NCBI GenBank assembly: GCA_022822365.1
Contig: JAJEBV010000035.1
Coordinates: 74,082 to 138,081, forward strand
Source of the DNA: Thermoanaerobaculia bacterium
GTDB taxonomy: Bacteria > Acidobacteriota > Thermoanaerobaculia > Multivoradales > Multivoraceae
Direction: 5' to 3'
DNA: 64,000 nt
Below the pieces are notes generated by a model. That model made no database searches and was not told the origin of the DNA. It worked only from the letters and a program-made list of their open reading frames with translations. Made by a program: the position numbers and the translations under genes. Position 1 is the stretch's first letter, and every line of letters starts with the position of its first letter. Positions 42,168-50,206 of this stretch are shown piece by piece.

Positions 42168-44552
42168 ATGCGACATCTCATCACTGCCAGTTGGCCGGTC
42201 GCAGCCGTCCTCCTGCTCGCCGGCGCCGCCGGAGCCCAGGAGTTGACCGGCGACCCGTGGTCCGACATGGACTACGGGCCCTTCAAGGTCCACTCCTACA
42301 TCGTCGAACCGGGCAACAACGCGAACAAGGGCATCGCGATCCGGGTCGACGAAGGTGCGGGCGGTGTCGCCAAGGGCACGGAGTTCCTCCTGTTCGACAC
42401 CGACACCCTGCGCTGGGCCGCAGGCTGGACCGGTCCCGGCCTGATGGACTGGAACTCGATCAACTACAACGGCAGGCACGTGATCGAGCCTTCGATCGTC
42501 GGCGAGCTGCTGTTCACGAACCCGGACGCGCCGGGCTGGTCGCTGGCGGACGACGACTTCGGGGACACCCGCATCGTCGGCCTTGGCGGGCGTCGTTTCG
42601 GCCCCCAGCACCGCGATGTCGCTCGCTGGCTCGGCCACTACGTTCACGGCGACCGCGTTGTGCTGCACTACCGAGTGGGCGACACGGAGGTCCTGGAACT
42701 CGGCGCCTCGGAGGGCGGCGGACTGTTCAGCCGCACGCTGAACATCGGGCCCAGGGACACGGACCTTGTCGTCCAGGTGGCGCACCAGCAGGGCGGGCGA
42801 GCCTGGCGCAACGGCCAAGCCGCCGGCTTCCGCAAGCCCCGCCCCAACGCGGCGGATCGAGGCGAGCGCAGCGGACCCATCGTTGCGGCTCTCGTCGGCG
42901 CGCCGGCCGCCGTCCAGTGGATCGACGAAGCCGACGACCACATCCGCCTGCGCGTTCCGGCCGGGGACGAACCGGTCCGCTTCAAGATCGTGATCGGACA
43001 GCGCGGCCGGTCGAACGCGGGATTCCTGGCCAGAGCCGCTGGCGTCCAGCCCGCCGGCGATCTCGGCGCGCTGACCGGGGGCGGTCTGCCGAACTGGAGC
43101 GAGACGGTCACGACCGAGAGCCGCGTCCTGGGCCGCCGCGGCGGACCCTTCGAACTCGAGGCCATCACGACGCCGCTCGACAACCCCTACCGCTCCTGGA
43201 TGCGCCTCGGCGGTTTCGACTTCCTGGACGGCGGCCGGCGTGCCGTGGTCGCGACCTGGATGGGCGACGTCTGGATCGTCGACGGACTGGGCGGCGAAGA
43301 GATCGGGCCGGTCACCTGGAAGCGCTTCGCCACCGGACTCTACGAACCGCTCGGCGTGAATACCCGCGGCGGAGAGATCTTCGTCACGTCGCGCGACCAG
43401 ATCACCCGCCTTCACGACCTGAACGGCGACGGCGAAGCGGACCACTACGAGGCGTTCAACCACGACGCCCAGGCCTCCGCCCATTTCCACGAGTTCGCCG
43501 TCGGCCTGGAAGCCGACGCGGAAGGCAACTTCTACTACGCCAAGGGCGCCGGACACGACTTCGATGCTCGCGTCCCGCAGCACGGCACGATCCTCAGGGT
43601 CGCCGCCGACGGCTCCGAGACAGAGATCATCGCCAACGGCTTCCGCGCGCCCAACGGTCTGGTGGTCAACCCGGACGGGAGCGTCATCGTGACCGACCAG
43701 GAGGGACACTGGATCCCGGAGAACCGGATCAACTGGGTCGAGCCGGGCACCTTCCACGGCTACATGCGGGCCTGGCGCGAGCCCGACCGTGACCCCGACG
43801 ACTTCGTTCAGCCCGTCACCTGGATCCACCACGACGTCGACCGCTCGCCGTCGGCGCCGGTGTGGATCCGCAGCGAACGCTGGGGCGAGCTGGACGAGTC
43901 GCTGATCTACCTTTCCTACGGCAACGGCAAGATGTTCTCCGTGCTCTTCGATGAGGCCTTTCCGCGGGCCGCCTCTCCACAGGGTGACGGACCGCCACGC
44001 CAGGCCGCGGTCGTCGAGCTGCCGGTCACCGCCGCGCCAACCGGGCTCGTCCGCGGCCGCTTCAACCCCGCCGACGACCACCTCTACGTCTGCGGACTGT
44101 TCGCCTGGGCCGGCGACCGCACACAGCCAGGCGGCTTCTACCGCGTACGGCGCACGGATCAGCCGCTGCGCATCCCGGTGGCCTACGAGACCGCTCGCGA
44201 CGGCATCGTCGTCCACTTCACCACCCAACTCGACGCGGACTTCGCCGTCGACCCGGGCAACTACTCGATGCGGATCTGGCAGTACCTGCGCCGGGCGAGC
44301 TACGGCTCGGAGGACTATCGCGTGTTCGGGGAAGGCGTGGGCCGGGACGACCTGGAGATCTCGTCCGCCACGCTCTCCGCCGACGGCCGCTCGGTGTTCG
44401 TCGAGATCCCGGACATCCTGCCGGTCCAGCAGTTCCACCTGGAGATGAACCTGCGAAGCAACGACGGCGCGAGGATGCGGGAGTTCGTCCACGGCACGAT
44501 CCACGAACCGGGCTCCCGGCGCGGCGCCGAGATCCTCGCGGGCGCCGACTGA
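42168..44552 (+). CDS. Secreted DUF6797-type / sugar-dehydrogenase-like propeller protein
   Basis: This 794-residue exported protein (signal MRHLITASWPVAAVLLLAGAAGA) has an N-terminal beta-sandwich (about 25-330). It begins DPWSDMDYGPFKVHSYIVEP, as in the DUF6797-like domains of PVC-group proteins. Next is a six-bladed propeller resembling glucose/sorbosone dehydrogenases (NGFRAPNGLVVNPDGSVIVTDQEGHWIPENRINWV), and a C-terminal beta domain. The quinone-cofactor and Ca ligands cannot be confirmed. The cytochrome c gene that follows 18 bp later would serve as electron acceptor, giving a periplasmic oxidation pair. PVC genomes often fuse these parts in one chain; here they are split. Confidence 0.7.
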   Translation: MRHLITASWPVAAVLLLAGAAGAQELTGDPWSDMDYGPFKVHSYIVEPGNNANKGIAIRVDEGAGGVAKGTEFLLFDTDTLRWAAGWTGPGLMDWNSINYNGRHVIEPSIVGELLFTNPDAPGWSLADDDFGDTRIVGLGGRRFGPQHRDVARWLGHYVHGDRVVLHYRVGDTEVLELGASEGGGLFSRTLNIGPRDTDLVVQVAHQQGGRAWRNGQAAGFRKPRPNAADRGERSGPIVAALVGAPAAVQWIDEADDHIRLRVPAGDEPVRFKIVIGQRGRSNAGFLARAAGVQPAGDLGALTGGGLPNWSETVTTESRVLGRRGGPFELEAITTPLDNPYRSWMRLGGFDFLDGGRRAVVATWMGDVWIVDGLGGEEIGPVTWKRFATGLYEPLGVNTRGGEIFVTSRDQITRLHDLNGDGEADHYEAFNHDAQASAHFHEFAVGLEADAEGNFYYAKGAGHDFDARVPQHGTILRVAADGSETEIIANGFRAPNGLVVNPDGSVIVTDQEGHWIPENRINWVEPGTFHGYMRAWREPDRDPDDFVQPVTWIHHDVDRSPSAPVWIRSERWGELDESLIYLSYGNGKMFSVLFDEAFPRAASPQGDGPPRQAAVVELPVTAAPTGLVRGRFNPADDHLYVCGLFAWAGDRTQPGGFYRVRRTDQPLRIPVAYETARDGIVVHFTTQLDADFAVDPGNYSMRIWQYLRRASYGSEDYRVFGEGVGRDDLEISSATLSADGRSVFVEIPDILPVQQFHLEMNLRSNDGARMREFVHGTIHEPGSRRGAEILAGAD

Positions 44553-44570
44553 CGCGGCCGCGAGATCGTC

Positions 44571-45788
44571 TTGCGCACCTGCTGGCAGGCACCTTTCGGC
44601 ACCGCCGCGCTCCTCGCGTTGGCGTGGGCAGGCGCGACCACAGCACAACCCGAGGCGCCAGACGCGGCGGCCGACTTCGACCAATCCGGCCTGGCGCTCG
44701 TCCTCCGTTCGCCCGACGGCGCCGCGACCGACGCGCGGGTGGCGCGCCTTCTCGCGCTCTACGTCCCCGCGGACCAGACCGCAAGCCCTTTTCTCGACGC
44801 CGGCCCGTTCGAGGCCACGTTCCGGGGCGCGGTCGAACTCGACCTGAACGACTCGTACCGCTTCAGCGTGCGCGGCTCGGGGAGCGTGCGGCTGAGCATC
44901 GGCGGCAACGTGGTCATCGAACGGCAGGAACTGCCCGCCGGCGACGCTCCGCTGTCCACCGACGGCGAGGTGCGCCTGAGCAAGGGCCTCAATCCGATCG
45001 AATTCGTCTACCGCAGCCCGTCCGCCGGCAACGCCTGGCTGCGCGTGACCTGGGGCAACGACTACCTGCCGGAGGAACCCCTGCCGCCCGCGTCGCTCCG
45101 GCACGCCGACACACCGGCGCTCGAACTGGGCCGGGCGCAGCGAGCCGGCCGCGACCTCGCGTCTCTCTCACGCGTCGTACCGATCGAGTACGCAGAGCGC
45201 TGGATCAGGCGGAGCGGCTGCCTCACCTGCCACAGCCGGGACGGTGCGGCCGCCTCCGGGCCCGACGGTGCCGCGCCCGACCTGACCTGGGCCGGCGAGA
45301 AGCTCCGCAGCGACTGGATCGAGGACTATCTGGCCGACCGCCTCGCCGCTCGTCCCCGCCCGCAACTGCAGGGGCGGGCGTCCGCCTTCGCCGGCAACGC
45401 CGGTCTGCTCGCCGCCGGCCTGCATCACCAGCACGGTCTGGCCGCCTCGCCTCCCGACACGGACCCGATCGACGAAGAACTGGCGGCAATCGGACGCGAC
45501 CTCATTCAAGGCGAGCGCCTCGGCTGCCACGCCTGCCACGGCCTGGGCGACGAGGAGGCGTTGGGAGGCGAGGGCTCCGAGGAAGCGATCAACTTCCGCC
45601 TCGTCCGGCAACGCCTGCGCCGCCCTTACTTCGACTGGTTCCTCCGGGACCCGCAACGCATCCTGCCGGGCAGCAAGATGCCCCAGTTCGTCGACGAAGA
45701 CGGCTACACCGCGCTTTACGACGTCTTCGACGGCGAGGCGACGCGCCAGTTCGAGGCGATCTGGCACTACCTGGGCACGATCGACTGA
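44571..45788 (+). CDS. Secreted di-heme cytochrome c with PA14-like N-terminal domain
   Basis: This 405-residue protein starts at TTG 44571 with a signal peptide (FGTAALLALAWAGATTAQ). Residues 45-170 resemble a PA14/beta-barrel lectin domain (FEATFRGAVELDLNDSYRFSVRGSGSVRLSIGGN ... GLNPIEFVYRSPSAG). Two c-type heme sites follow, CLTCH and CHACH, with Met candidates in KMPQF. It probably accepts electrons from the upstream propeller protein and passes them to the respiratory chain. The TTG start has no clear ribosome site, but it is the only codon that keeps the signal peptide. Confidence 0.75.
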   Translation: MRTCWQAPFGTAALLALAWAGATTAQPEAPDAAADFDQSGLALVLRSPDGAATDARVARLLALYVPADQTASPFLDAGPFEATFRGAVELDLNDSYRFSVRGSGSVRLSIGGNVVIERQELPAGDAPLSTDGEVRLSKGLNPIEFVYRSPSAGNAWLRVTWGNDYLPEEPLPPASLRHADTPALELGRAQRAGRDLASLSRVVPIEYAERWIRRSGCLTCHSRDGAAASGPDGAAPDLTWAGEKLRSDWIEDYLADRLAARPRPQLQGRASAFAGNAGLLAAGLHHQHGLAASPPDTDPIDEELAAIGRDLIQGERLGCHACHGLGDEEALGGEGSEEAINFRLVRQRLRRPYFDWFLRDPQRILPGSKMPQFVDEDGYTALYDVFDGEATRQFEAIWHYLGTID

Positions 45789-45796
45789 AAGCGGAT

Positions 45797-45867
45797 GCCG
45801 GCCTCCCGGCCGGCGTTCGTCGCTGGCCGCTTCCGGCGGCAGCCGGCCGGGGCGCCGGCGCACCCAG
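45797..45867. repeat. Dispersed palindromic repeat copy
   Basis: GCCGGCC-TCCC-GGCCGGC (45797-45814) leads through GC-rich pairing to GCGCACCCAG (45858-45867). The GCGGGTC hairpin is missing. It lies between codirectional cytochrome and serine-hydrolase genes. Confidence 0.55.
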
Positions 45868-45903
45868 TCGGTGACTCTTCGGCAGGCACCTTAGACTGCC
45901 GCC

Positions 45904-47217
45904 ATGCGACGAAGCATCCTCACCGTTCTCGGCCTGTCACTGACCCTTGCGACCGGCGCTGCCGCGCAGGAGGCCGCCCCAGCCTTCGAACCGGCTTCGA
46001 CGGTCGCGGAGAACCTCCGCCAGCACCGCGCCTTGCCCGATCCCGCCGACGAGGTCTGGTGGACGGAGACCGGCGAGGCAATGGCCTGGCGCAACCGGAA
46101 CCTCCACCAGGTCGTGCCGACGGTCAATGTCTACCGCGAGGGCCCGGTCAGCACGTTGGCCGTTCGCCCGATGCCCGCGATCGCCGGTTACACGGTCGAC
46201 ACGCCGGCTGGCGAGATGACCTTCGACGCCTACCTCCACGGCGAACACTCGACGACGATGGGCATCGTCATCCTTCACCGCGGCGACATCGTCTTCGAGC
46301 GCTATCCGCGGATGCAGCCCTACGAGAAACCGATCTGGTGGTCGGTCACCAAGGTCCTACCGGCGACCCTGGTGGCGATCCTCGAGCACCGCGGCCTGGT
46401 CGACACGACCCAGCCCGTCGACCGCTACGTGCCCGCGCTCAAGGGTTCCGACTTCGAGGGCGTCACCGTCCGCAACGTGCTCGACATGGCGTCCGGCGTC
46501 GACTGTCCGGACGGGGACTACAGCGACCGGAGCACCTGCTACTACCAGTTCGAGGCCACGCTGGGCGACGCCGTGCGGAGCGAGAAGACGCCGGACGACC
46601 CCTACACGATGCTCTCCACCCTGAACGTGGGCCGCTGGGCCGAGCAGGGCAAGGGATTCGACTACAGCGGCACGAACACGTTCGTCGCCGGCTGGCTGGT
46701 CGAGGAGGTGACCGGGATGCCGTTCCAGGACGCCCTGAGCCGCGAGGTCTGGACCCGGATCGGCGCCGAGGCCGACGCCTCGATCTACGCCAACCGGTAC
46801 GGGATTCCACTTACCTCAGGCGGACTGCTGGCACGGCCCCGCGACATGGCCCGCTTCGGCCTCCTCTTCACCCCCAGCTACGCCAAGGTGTCATCCGAGC
46901 GGATCGTGCCCGAGGAGCACGTCGAACTGCTGCTTCACGGCGGCCGGCCGGAGCTGCTCGAGAACGCCCGCTACGGCGGCAGGCTGCCCGGCGTGAGGCA
47001 CAACGTCTACCAGTGGGACCTCGTGTTCGACAACAACGACGTCTACAAGGGCGGCTGGGCCGGCCAAGGACTGCTCGTCAACCCGGAGCGCGATGTCGTC
47101 GCCGTGTGGGTCGGCTACACCGCCGCCGACTCGGATCCCGCCACGTACCCCTTGCTCCCACGCGTGCGGGCGGTGCTCGACGGCGTCTTCGGCGGGGCGG
47201 AGAACGCCGGCCGCTGA
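45904..47217 (+). CDS. Secreted beta-lactamase-fold serine hydrolase
   Basis: This 437-residue protein has a Sec signal (MRRSILTVLGLSLTLATGAAAQ). The penicillin-binding/beta-lactamase fold shows SxxK in WWSVTKVLPATL, a YSG motif (GFDYSGTNTFVAGW, the Tyr of the YxN position) and a C-terminal KGGWAGQG for the KTG position. It resembles the 6-aminohexanoate-dimer hydrolase / class C esterase group more than true beta-lactamases. It probably cleaves an amide or ester in the periplasm. It is a single gene, flanked by repeat copies on both sides. Confidence 0.8.
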   Translation: MRRSILTVLGLSLTLATGAAAQEAAPAFEPASTVAENLRQHRALPDPADEVWWTETGEAMAWRNRNLHQVVPTVNVYREGPVSTLAVRPMPAIAGYTVDTPAGEMTFDAYLHGEHSTTMGIVILHRGDIVFERYPRMQPYEKPIWWSVTKVLPATLVAILEHRGLVDTTQPVDRYVPALKGSDFEGVTVRNVLDMASGVDCPDGDYSDRSTCYYQFEATLGDAVRSEKTPDDPYTMLSTLNVGRWAEQGKGFDYSGTNTFVAGWLVEEVTGMPFQDALSREVWTRIGAEADASIYANRYGIPLTSGGLLARPRDMARFGLLFTPSYAKVSSERIVPEEHVELLLHGGRPELLENARYGGRLPGVRHNVYQWDLVFDNNDVYKGGWAGQGLLVNPERDVVAVWVGYTAADSDPATYPLLPRVRAVLDGVFGGAENAGR

Positions 47218-47221
47218 GCTG

Positions 47222-47363
47222 CTGGGTGCGCGGGTCTTCTGACCCGCTGCCGCCGCAGGCGGCGTTGAACATCGTCGCCGGCCTCCGGCCGGCGGCTTTC
47301 TTGTACGAGCTGCGCCGCTCCGCGGCTCCGCCCGTGGGCGGGTCGGAAGACCCGCGCACCCAG
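47222..47363. repeat. Complete 142-bp copy of the palindromic repeat family
   Basis: The element is bounded by 26-bp terminal inverted repeats (47222-47247 and 47338-47363) that differ at one base. Each arm begins CTGGGTGCGC and contains its own GCGGGTC-4nt-GACCCGC hairpin. The interior adds more GC hairpins (CCGCCGCAGGCGG, GCCGGCCTCCGGCCGGC). It fills nearly all of the space between the convergent serine-hydrolase and START genes. It encodes no protein; the architecture is that of a small palindromic, MITE-like or REP/BIME-like element. Confidence 0.8.
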
Positions 47364-47371
47364 CGGACGGG

Positions 47372-48145
47372 CTACTTGCGCGCGGCCTGGCAGCGGGCGA
47401 ACTCTTCGCCTACGTCCGGCAGCCCGTTCTCCAGCAGCGGCAGCGACTCGATGGCCGGACCGGCGCCGTGCCGGCCGCCGGCGAGTCGGGCGCTCATGTT
47501 GGTGAAGGTCTCGAGCAGGGTCTTCGCGGTACGCGGCGTCACGACCCCGGCGCCCATGCCGAAGGGTGGTTGCGGGTCGCTTACGGTCTTCTGGACGACC
47601 GTAACCGTTCCCTCCCCCTCGCCCGGAGTAAGGAACCAGCGGGAACGGGCGCAAAGGACGCGCTTGCCCTTGAACTCGGGGGTCAGATCGTCGGCGCCGG
47701 CCATGTCGCCGACCACGCCGCCGGCGGCGGTGCGCCACCAGGCCACGCGGTCCATCGTGATGCGCCGGCTGATGCCCTTGCCCGAGACGCGCTGCCGGAG
47801 AGTCTGGAAGGGGGCGTCGAGTGCGGTCGCGCGTTCTTCCACGCACATGGCCTGCCACTCCGGACAGGCATCCGTGTCGGCCAGGAGGGCGATGACGGCC
47901 GACATCGAACCGCGCACGGTCATCTCAGCCCGGACCAGGGGGTAGTCGGCGTTCTCGACCGGACAGGACTCGACGGTGACGGGACCCTCGGCCTCCCGGG
48001 GTTCGCATTCGGCGGCGGCGGGCGCCGGCAGGGCGGCGAAGAATACGAAGGTAGCCGCGGCGAACAGAGCCCGGAGACCGGCGCTTCGCGCCGGATGCGG
48101 GTCAGAGGACCCGCGCACCGACAGGGGAGACACTGGCATCTTCAT
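47372..48145 (-). CDS. Secreted START/SRPBCC-domain protein
   Basis: This 257-residue protein has a START-like lipid-binding domain. NADYPLVRAEMTVRGSMSAVIALLADTDACPEWQAMC, DRVAWWRTAAGG and a long C-terminal helix (TLLETFTNMSARL) are typical. The hydrophobic signal core (LRALFAAATFVFFAALPAPAAAE) is preceded by 22 residues, part of which (VRGSSDPHPARSAG) is encoded by a copy of the palindromic repeat. GGAGG lies 8 nt before ATG 48145, so this long N-terminus is likely translated. It begins 4 bp after the quinoprotein gene stop and shares its operon. It may carry or extract a hydrophobic substrate in the periplasm. Confidence 0.75.
   Translation of the reverse strand: MKMPVSPLSVRGSSDPHPARSAGLRALFAAATFVFFAALPAPAAAECEPREAEGPVTVESCPVENADYPLVRAEMTVRGSMSAVIALLADTDACPEWQAMCVEERATALDAPFQTLRQRVSGKGISRRITMDRVAWWRTAAGGVVGDMAGADDLTPEFKGKRVLCARSRWFLTPGEGEGTVTVVQKTVSDPQPPFGMGAGVVTPRTAKTLLETFTNMSARLAGGRHGAGPAIESLPLLENGLPDVGEEFARCQAARK
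48078..48119. repeat. Palindromic repeat copy inside a coding region
   Basis: CCGGCGC-TTC-GCGCCGG (48078-48094) followed by GCGGGTC-AGAG-GACCCGC and GCACC to 48119. It lies inside the START-protein gene between the start codon and the signal-peptide core and keeps the frame open. Confidence 0.7.
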
Positions 48146-48149
48146 CGTC

Positions 48150-50153
48150 CTATCCTCCAATCGCCGACTCGGGCAGCGCAAAGGCGATCAGCTCATCGGG
48201 GATCCGTCGGTTGCGGGCGCCGCCTCCGGCGATCACGATGTACTGCCGGCCTTCGTGCATGTAGGTCATCGGCGGGCCGTGGAACCAGACGTCGGTCTCT
48301 ACTTCCGCGACGACCTCGCCGGTCGCCTTGTCGTAGGCGCGCAGCAACCCGCCGCTGCTGGTGCGGGGGTTGTCCTCGTCGGGCAGGGCCACGAAGCCGA
48401 TCAGCAGCGTGCGGGTGACGAGCAACCCGCCGTCCGCCGGCATGCCGATGTAGGTGGTCCCCATGTCCGGCAGGTTCAGGTGCGCGATCGCCGGATGGTT
48501 CCTGGGGCCGGGACCGACGGGAACCCGCCAGAGGTGCTCGCCCCGATTCAGGTCGATCGCCGTGATCGTCCGGTAGGGCGGCTTCGTCAGCGGCAGGCCG
48601 CGCGGCCCCGCCGTGTCGACGTAGGCGATCACGTAGCTCCAGTCCGGACCGCGGGCGCGGTCCGGCTCGATCAGGGACATGCCGGTGGGCCGGTGCTGGG
48701 CCTCGACGAACAGCACGCCGGTCATCGGATCGACGGACGCTCCGGGGTGGTTCGCACCGCCGGCCGCCCCCGGGACCACCATCACGCCTTCCTTCCCGCC
48801 CTCGCCCCTGACGATCAGCGGCGGGAACATCGGCGCCAGCACCAGCTTCTCCGCGATCTCCAGCGCCTCTTCGCGCAGTTCCGGCGTCCAGTCGATCAGG
48901 TCGTCCTCGCTGACGCCCTGGCGTACGAAGGCCGGCGGTTTCGTCGGAAACGGCTGGGTCTCCGCCAGCTTCTCGCCCGGCACCGTCGACTCGTGGTTCA
49001 CCGGCCGGTCCTCGATCGGCCAGACCGGCTCGCCGGTGGCGCGGTCGAAGACGTAGGTGAAGCCGGTCTTCGAGACCTGGGCGACGGCCTTGATCAGCTT
49101 GCCGTCGACGACGATGTCGAGCAGGTTCGGGGCCGAGGCGATGTCGTAGTCCCAGATGCCGTGGCGGACGGTCTGGAAGTGCCAGACGCGCTCCCCCGTC
49201 TCCGCGTCGACGCAGACCAGGCTTTCAGCAAAGAGGTTGTCGCCCGGCCGGTCGGCGCCGTAGTAGTCGTTCGACGGCGTGCTGGTCGGCAGGTAGACGT
49301 AGCCGAGCTCGTGGTCGGCGCTCATCGACGCCCACACGTTCGCGTTTCCCGCGGTCCGCCAGGACTCGTTCTCCCAGGTCTCGACGCCGTACTCGTCGCC
49401 GCGCGGGATCGTGTTGAATCGCCACTTGAACTCGCCGGTGTGGACGTCGTAGGCGCGGACGTGGCCGGGCGGCGCGTCGCTCCGGATCGAGTAGTCGAAG
49501 ATCTTCGAGCCGACGATCACACTGTCGCCGACCACGATCGGCGGCGCGCCGTGAGTGACGTGTCGGATCGCGTACTCGCCCGGGCCGAGGTCCTGAGCCA
49601 GGTCGACCACGCCGTCCTCGCCGAAGGCACGATCCGCCTGGCCGGTGGCGGCGTCGACCGAGACGAGCTGACGGCCGATCGTGGCGACGAAGAGGCGTTC
49701 CTTCTCGCCGTCGGTCCAGTACTCGATGCCGCGGGCGCCGACGGGCCGCATCGTCGTGCCGCCGCGCTCCCAGGTCTTCGGGTTGTAGACCCACTTCTGC
49801 TCGCCGGTCGCCGGATCGAGCAGGGCCACCTGGCCGAGGCTGGTCGGCGCGAACAGGCGGCCGCCGATCATCAGCGGCACGGAGCGGTAGAACCCGGTGT
49901 CGTAGCCCGGCAGCACGTCCAGCGGGACCTCGTGGTCCGCCGTGCGCCAGCGCCAGGCGATCTCGAGCCGGCCGAAGTTCGAGCCGTCGACCTGGGACAG
50001 CGGCGAGTAACGGCTGGACGTGTGGTCGCCGCCGTGGTGCTGCCACTCCCCGTAGGCGGACTTGCCATGCTCCCGCGTCTCCGCCCCGGCCGGCACAGCG
50101 GCGAGCCCGATCGACCAGGCGATGCCCAGTCCCACGATGCGCGGCACGTTCAT
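48150..50153 (-). CDS. Secreted PQQ-dependent dehydrogenase (quinoprotein)
   Basis: This 667-residue protein has a signal peptide (IVGLGIAWSIGLAAVPAGA) and an eight-bladed PQQ propeller of the membrane-free glucose-dehydrogenase type: YGEWQHHGGDHTSSRYSPLSQVDGSNFGRLEIAWRW, repeated W-docking motifs (GEQKWVYNP, GEFKWRFNTIP, GERVWHFQTVRHGIWDYDI). GDSVIVGSKIFDY and GAAGGANHPGASVDP contribute cofactor and calcium contacts. It oxidises an alcohol or sugar in the periplasm with PQQ as cofactor, which must be made elsewhere or taken up. It is divergent from the Gfo/Idh/MocA gene, with 53 bp between them, so both may respond to the same carbohydrate. Confidence 0.85.
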   Translation of the reverse strand: MNVPRIVGLGIAWSIGLAAVPAGAETREHGKSAYGEWQHHGGDHTSSRYSPLSQVDGSNFGRLEIAWRWRTADHEVPLDVLPGYDTGFYRSVPLMIGGRLFAPTSLGQVALLDPATGEQKWVYNPKTWERGGTTMRPVGARGIEYWTDGEKERLFVATIGRQLVSVDAATGQADRAFGEDGVVDLAQDLGPGEYAIRHVTHGAPPIVVGDSVIVGSKIFDYSIRSDAPPGHVRAYDVHTGEFKWRFNTIPRGDEYGVETWENESWRTAGNANVWASMSADHELGYVYLPTSTPSNDYYGADRPGDNLFAESLVCVDAETGERVWHFQTVRHGIWDYDIASAPNLLDIVVDGKLIKAVAQVSKTGFTYVFDRATGEPVWPIEDRPVNHESTVPGEKLAETQPFPTKPPAFVRQGVSEDDLIDWTPELREEALEIAEKLVLAPMFPPLIVRGEGGKEGVMVVPGAAGGANHPGASVDPMTGVLFVEAQHRPTGMSLIEPDRARGPDWSYVIAYVDTAGPRGLPLTKPPYRTITAIDLNRGEHLWRVPVGPGPRNHPAIAHLNLPDMGTTYIGMPADGGLLVTRTLLIGFVALPDEDNPRTSSGGLLRAYDKATGEVVAEVETDVWFHGPPMTYMHEGRQYIVIAGGGARNRRIPDELIAFALPESAIGG

Positions 50154-50206
50154 CGAATGCGCTAACCTACCGCACACGAACCCCGACCGAGAAAGGCACT
50201 TTCCCT

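Noticed and set aside
42150..45104. Minus-strand open frame of 984 codons opposite the propeller and cytochrome genes
   Set aside because: The plus-strand genes carry signal peptides and CxxCH motifs; the opposite frame has neither domains nor a start context.
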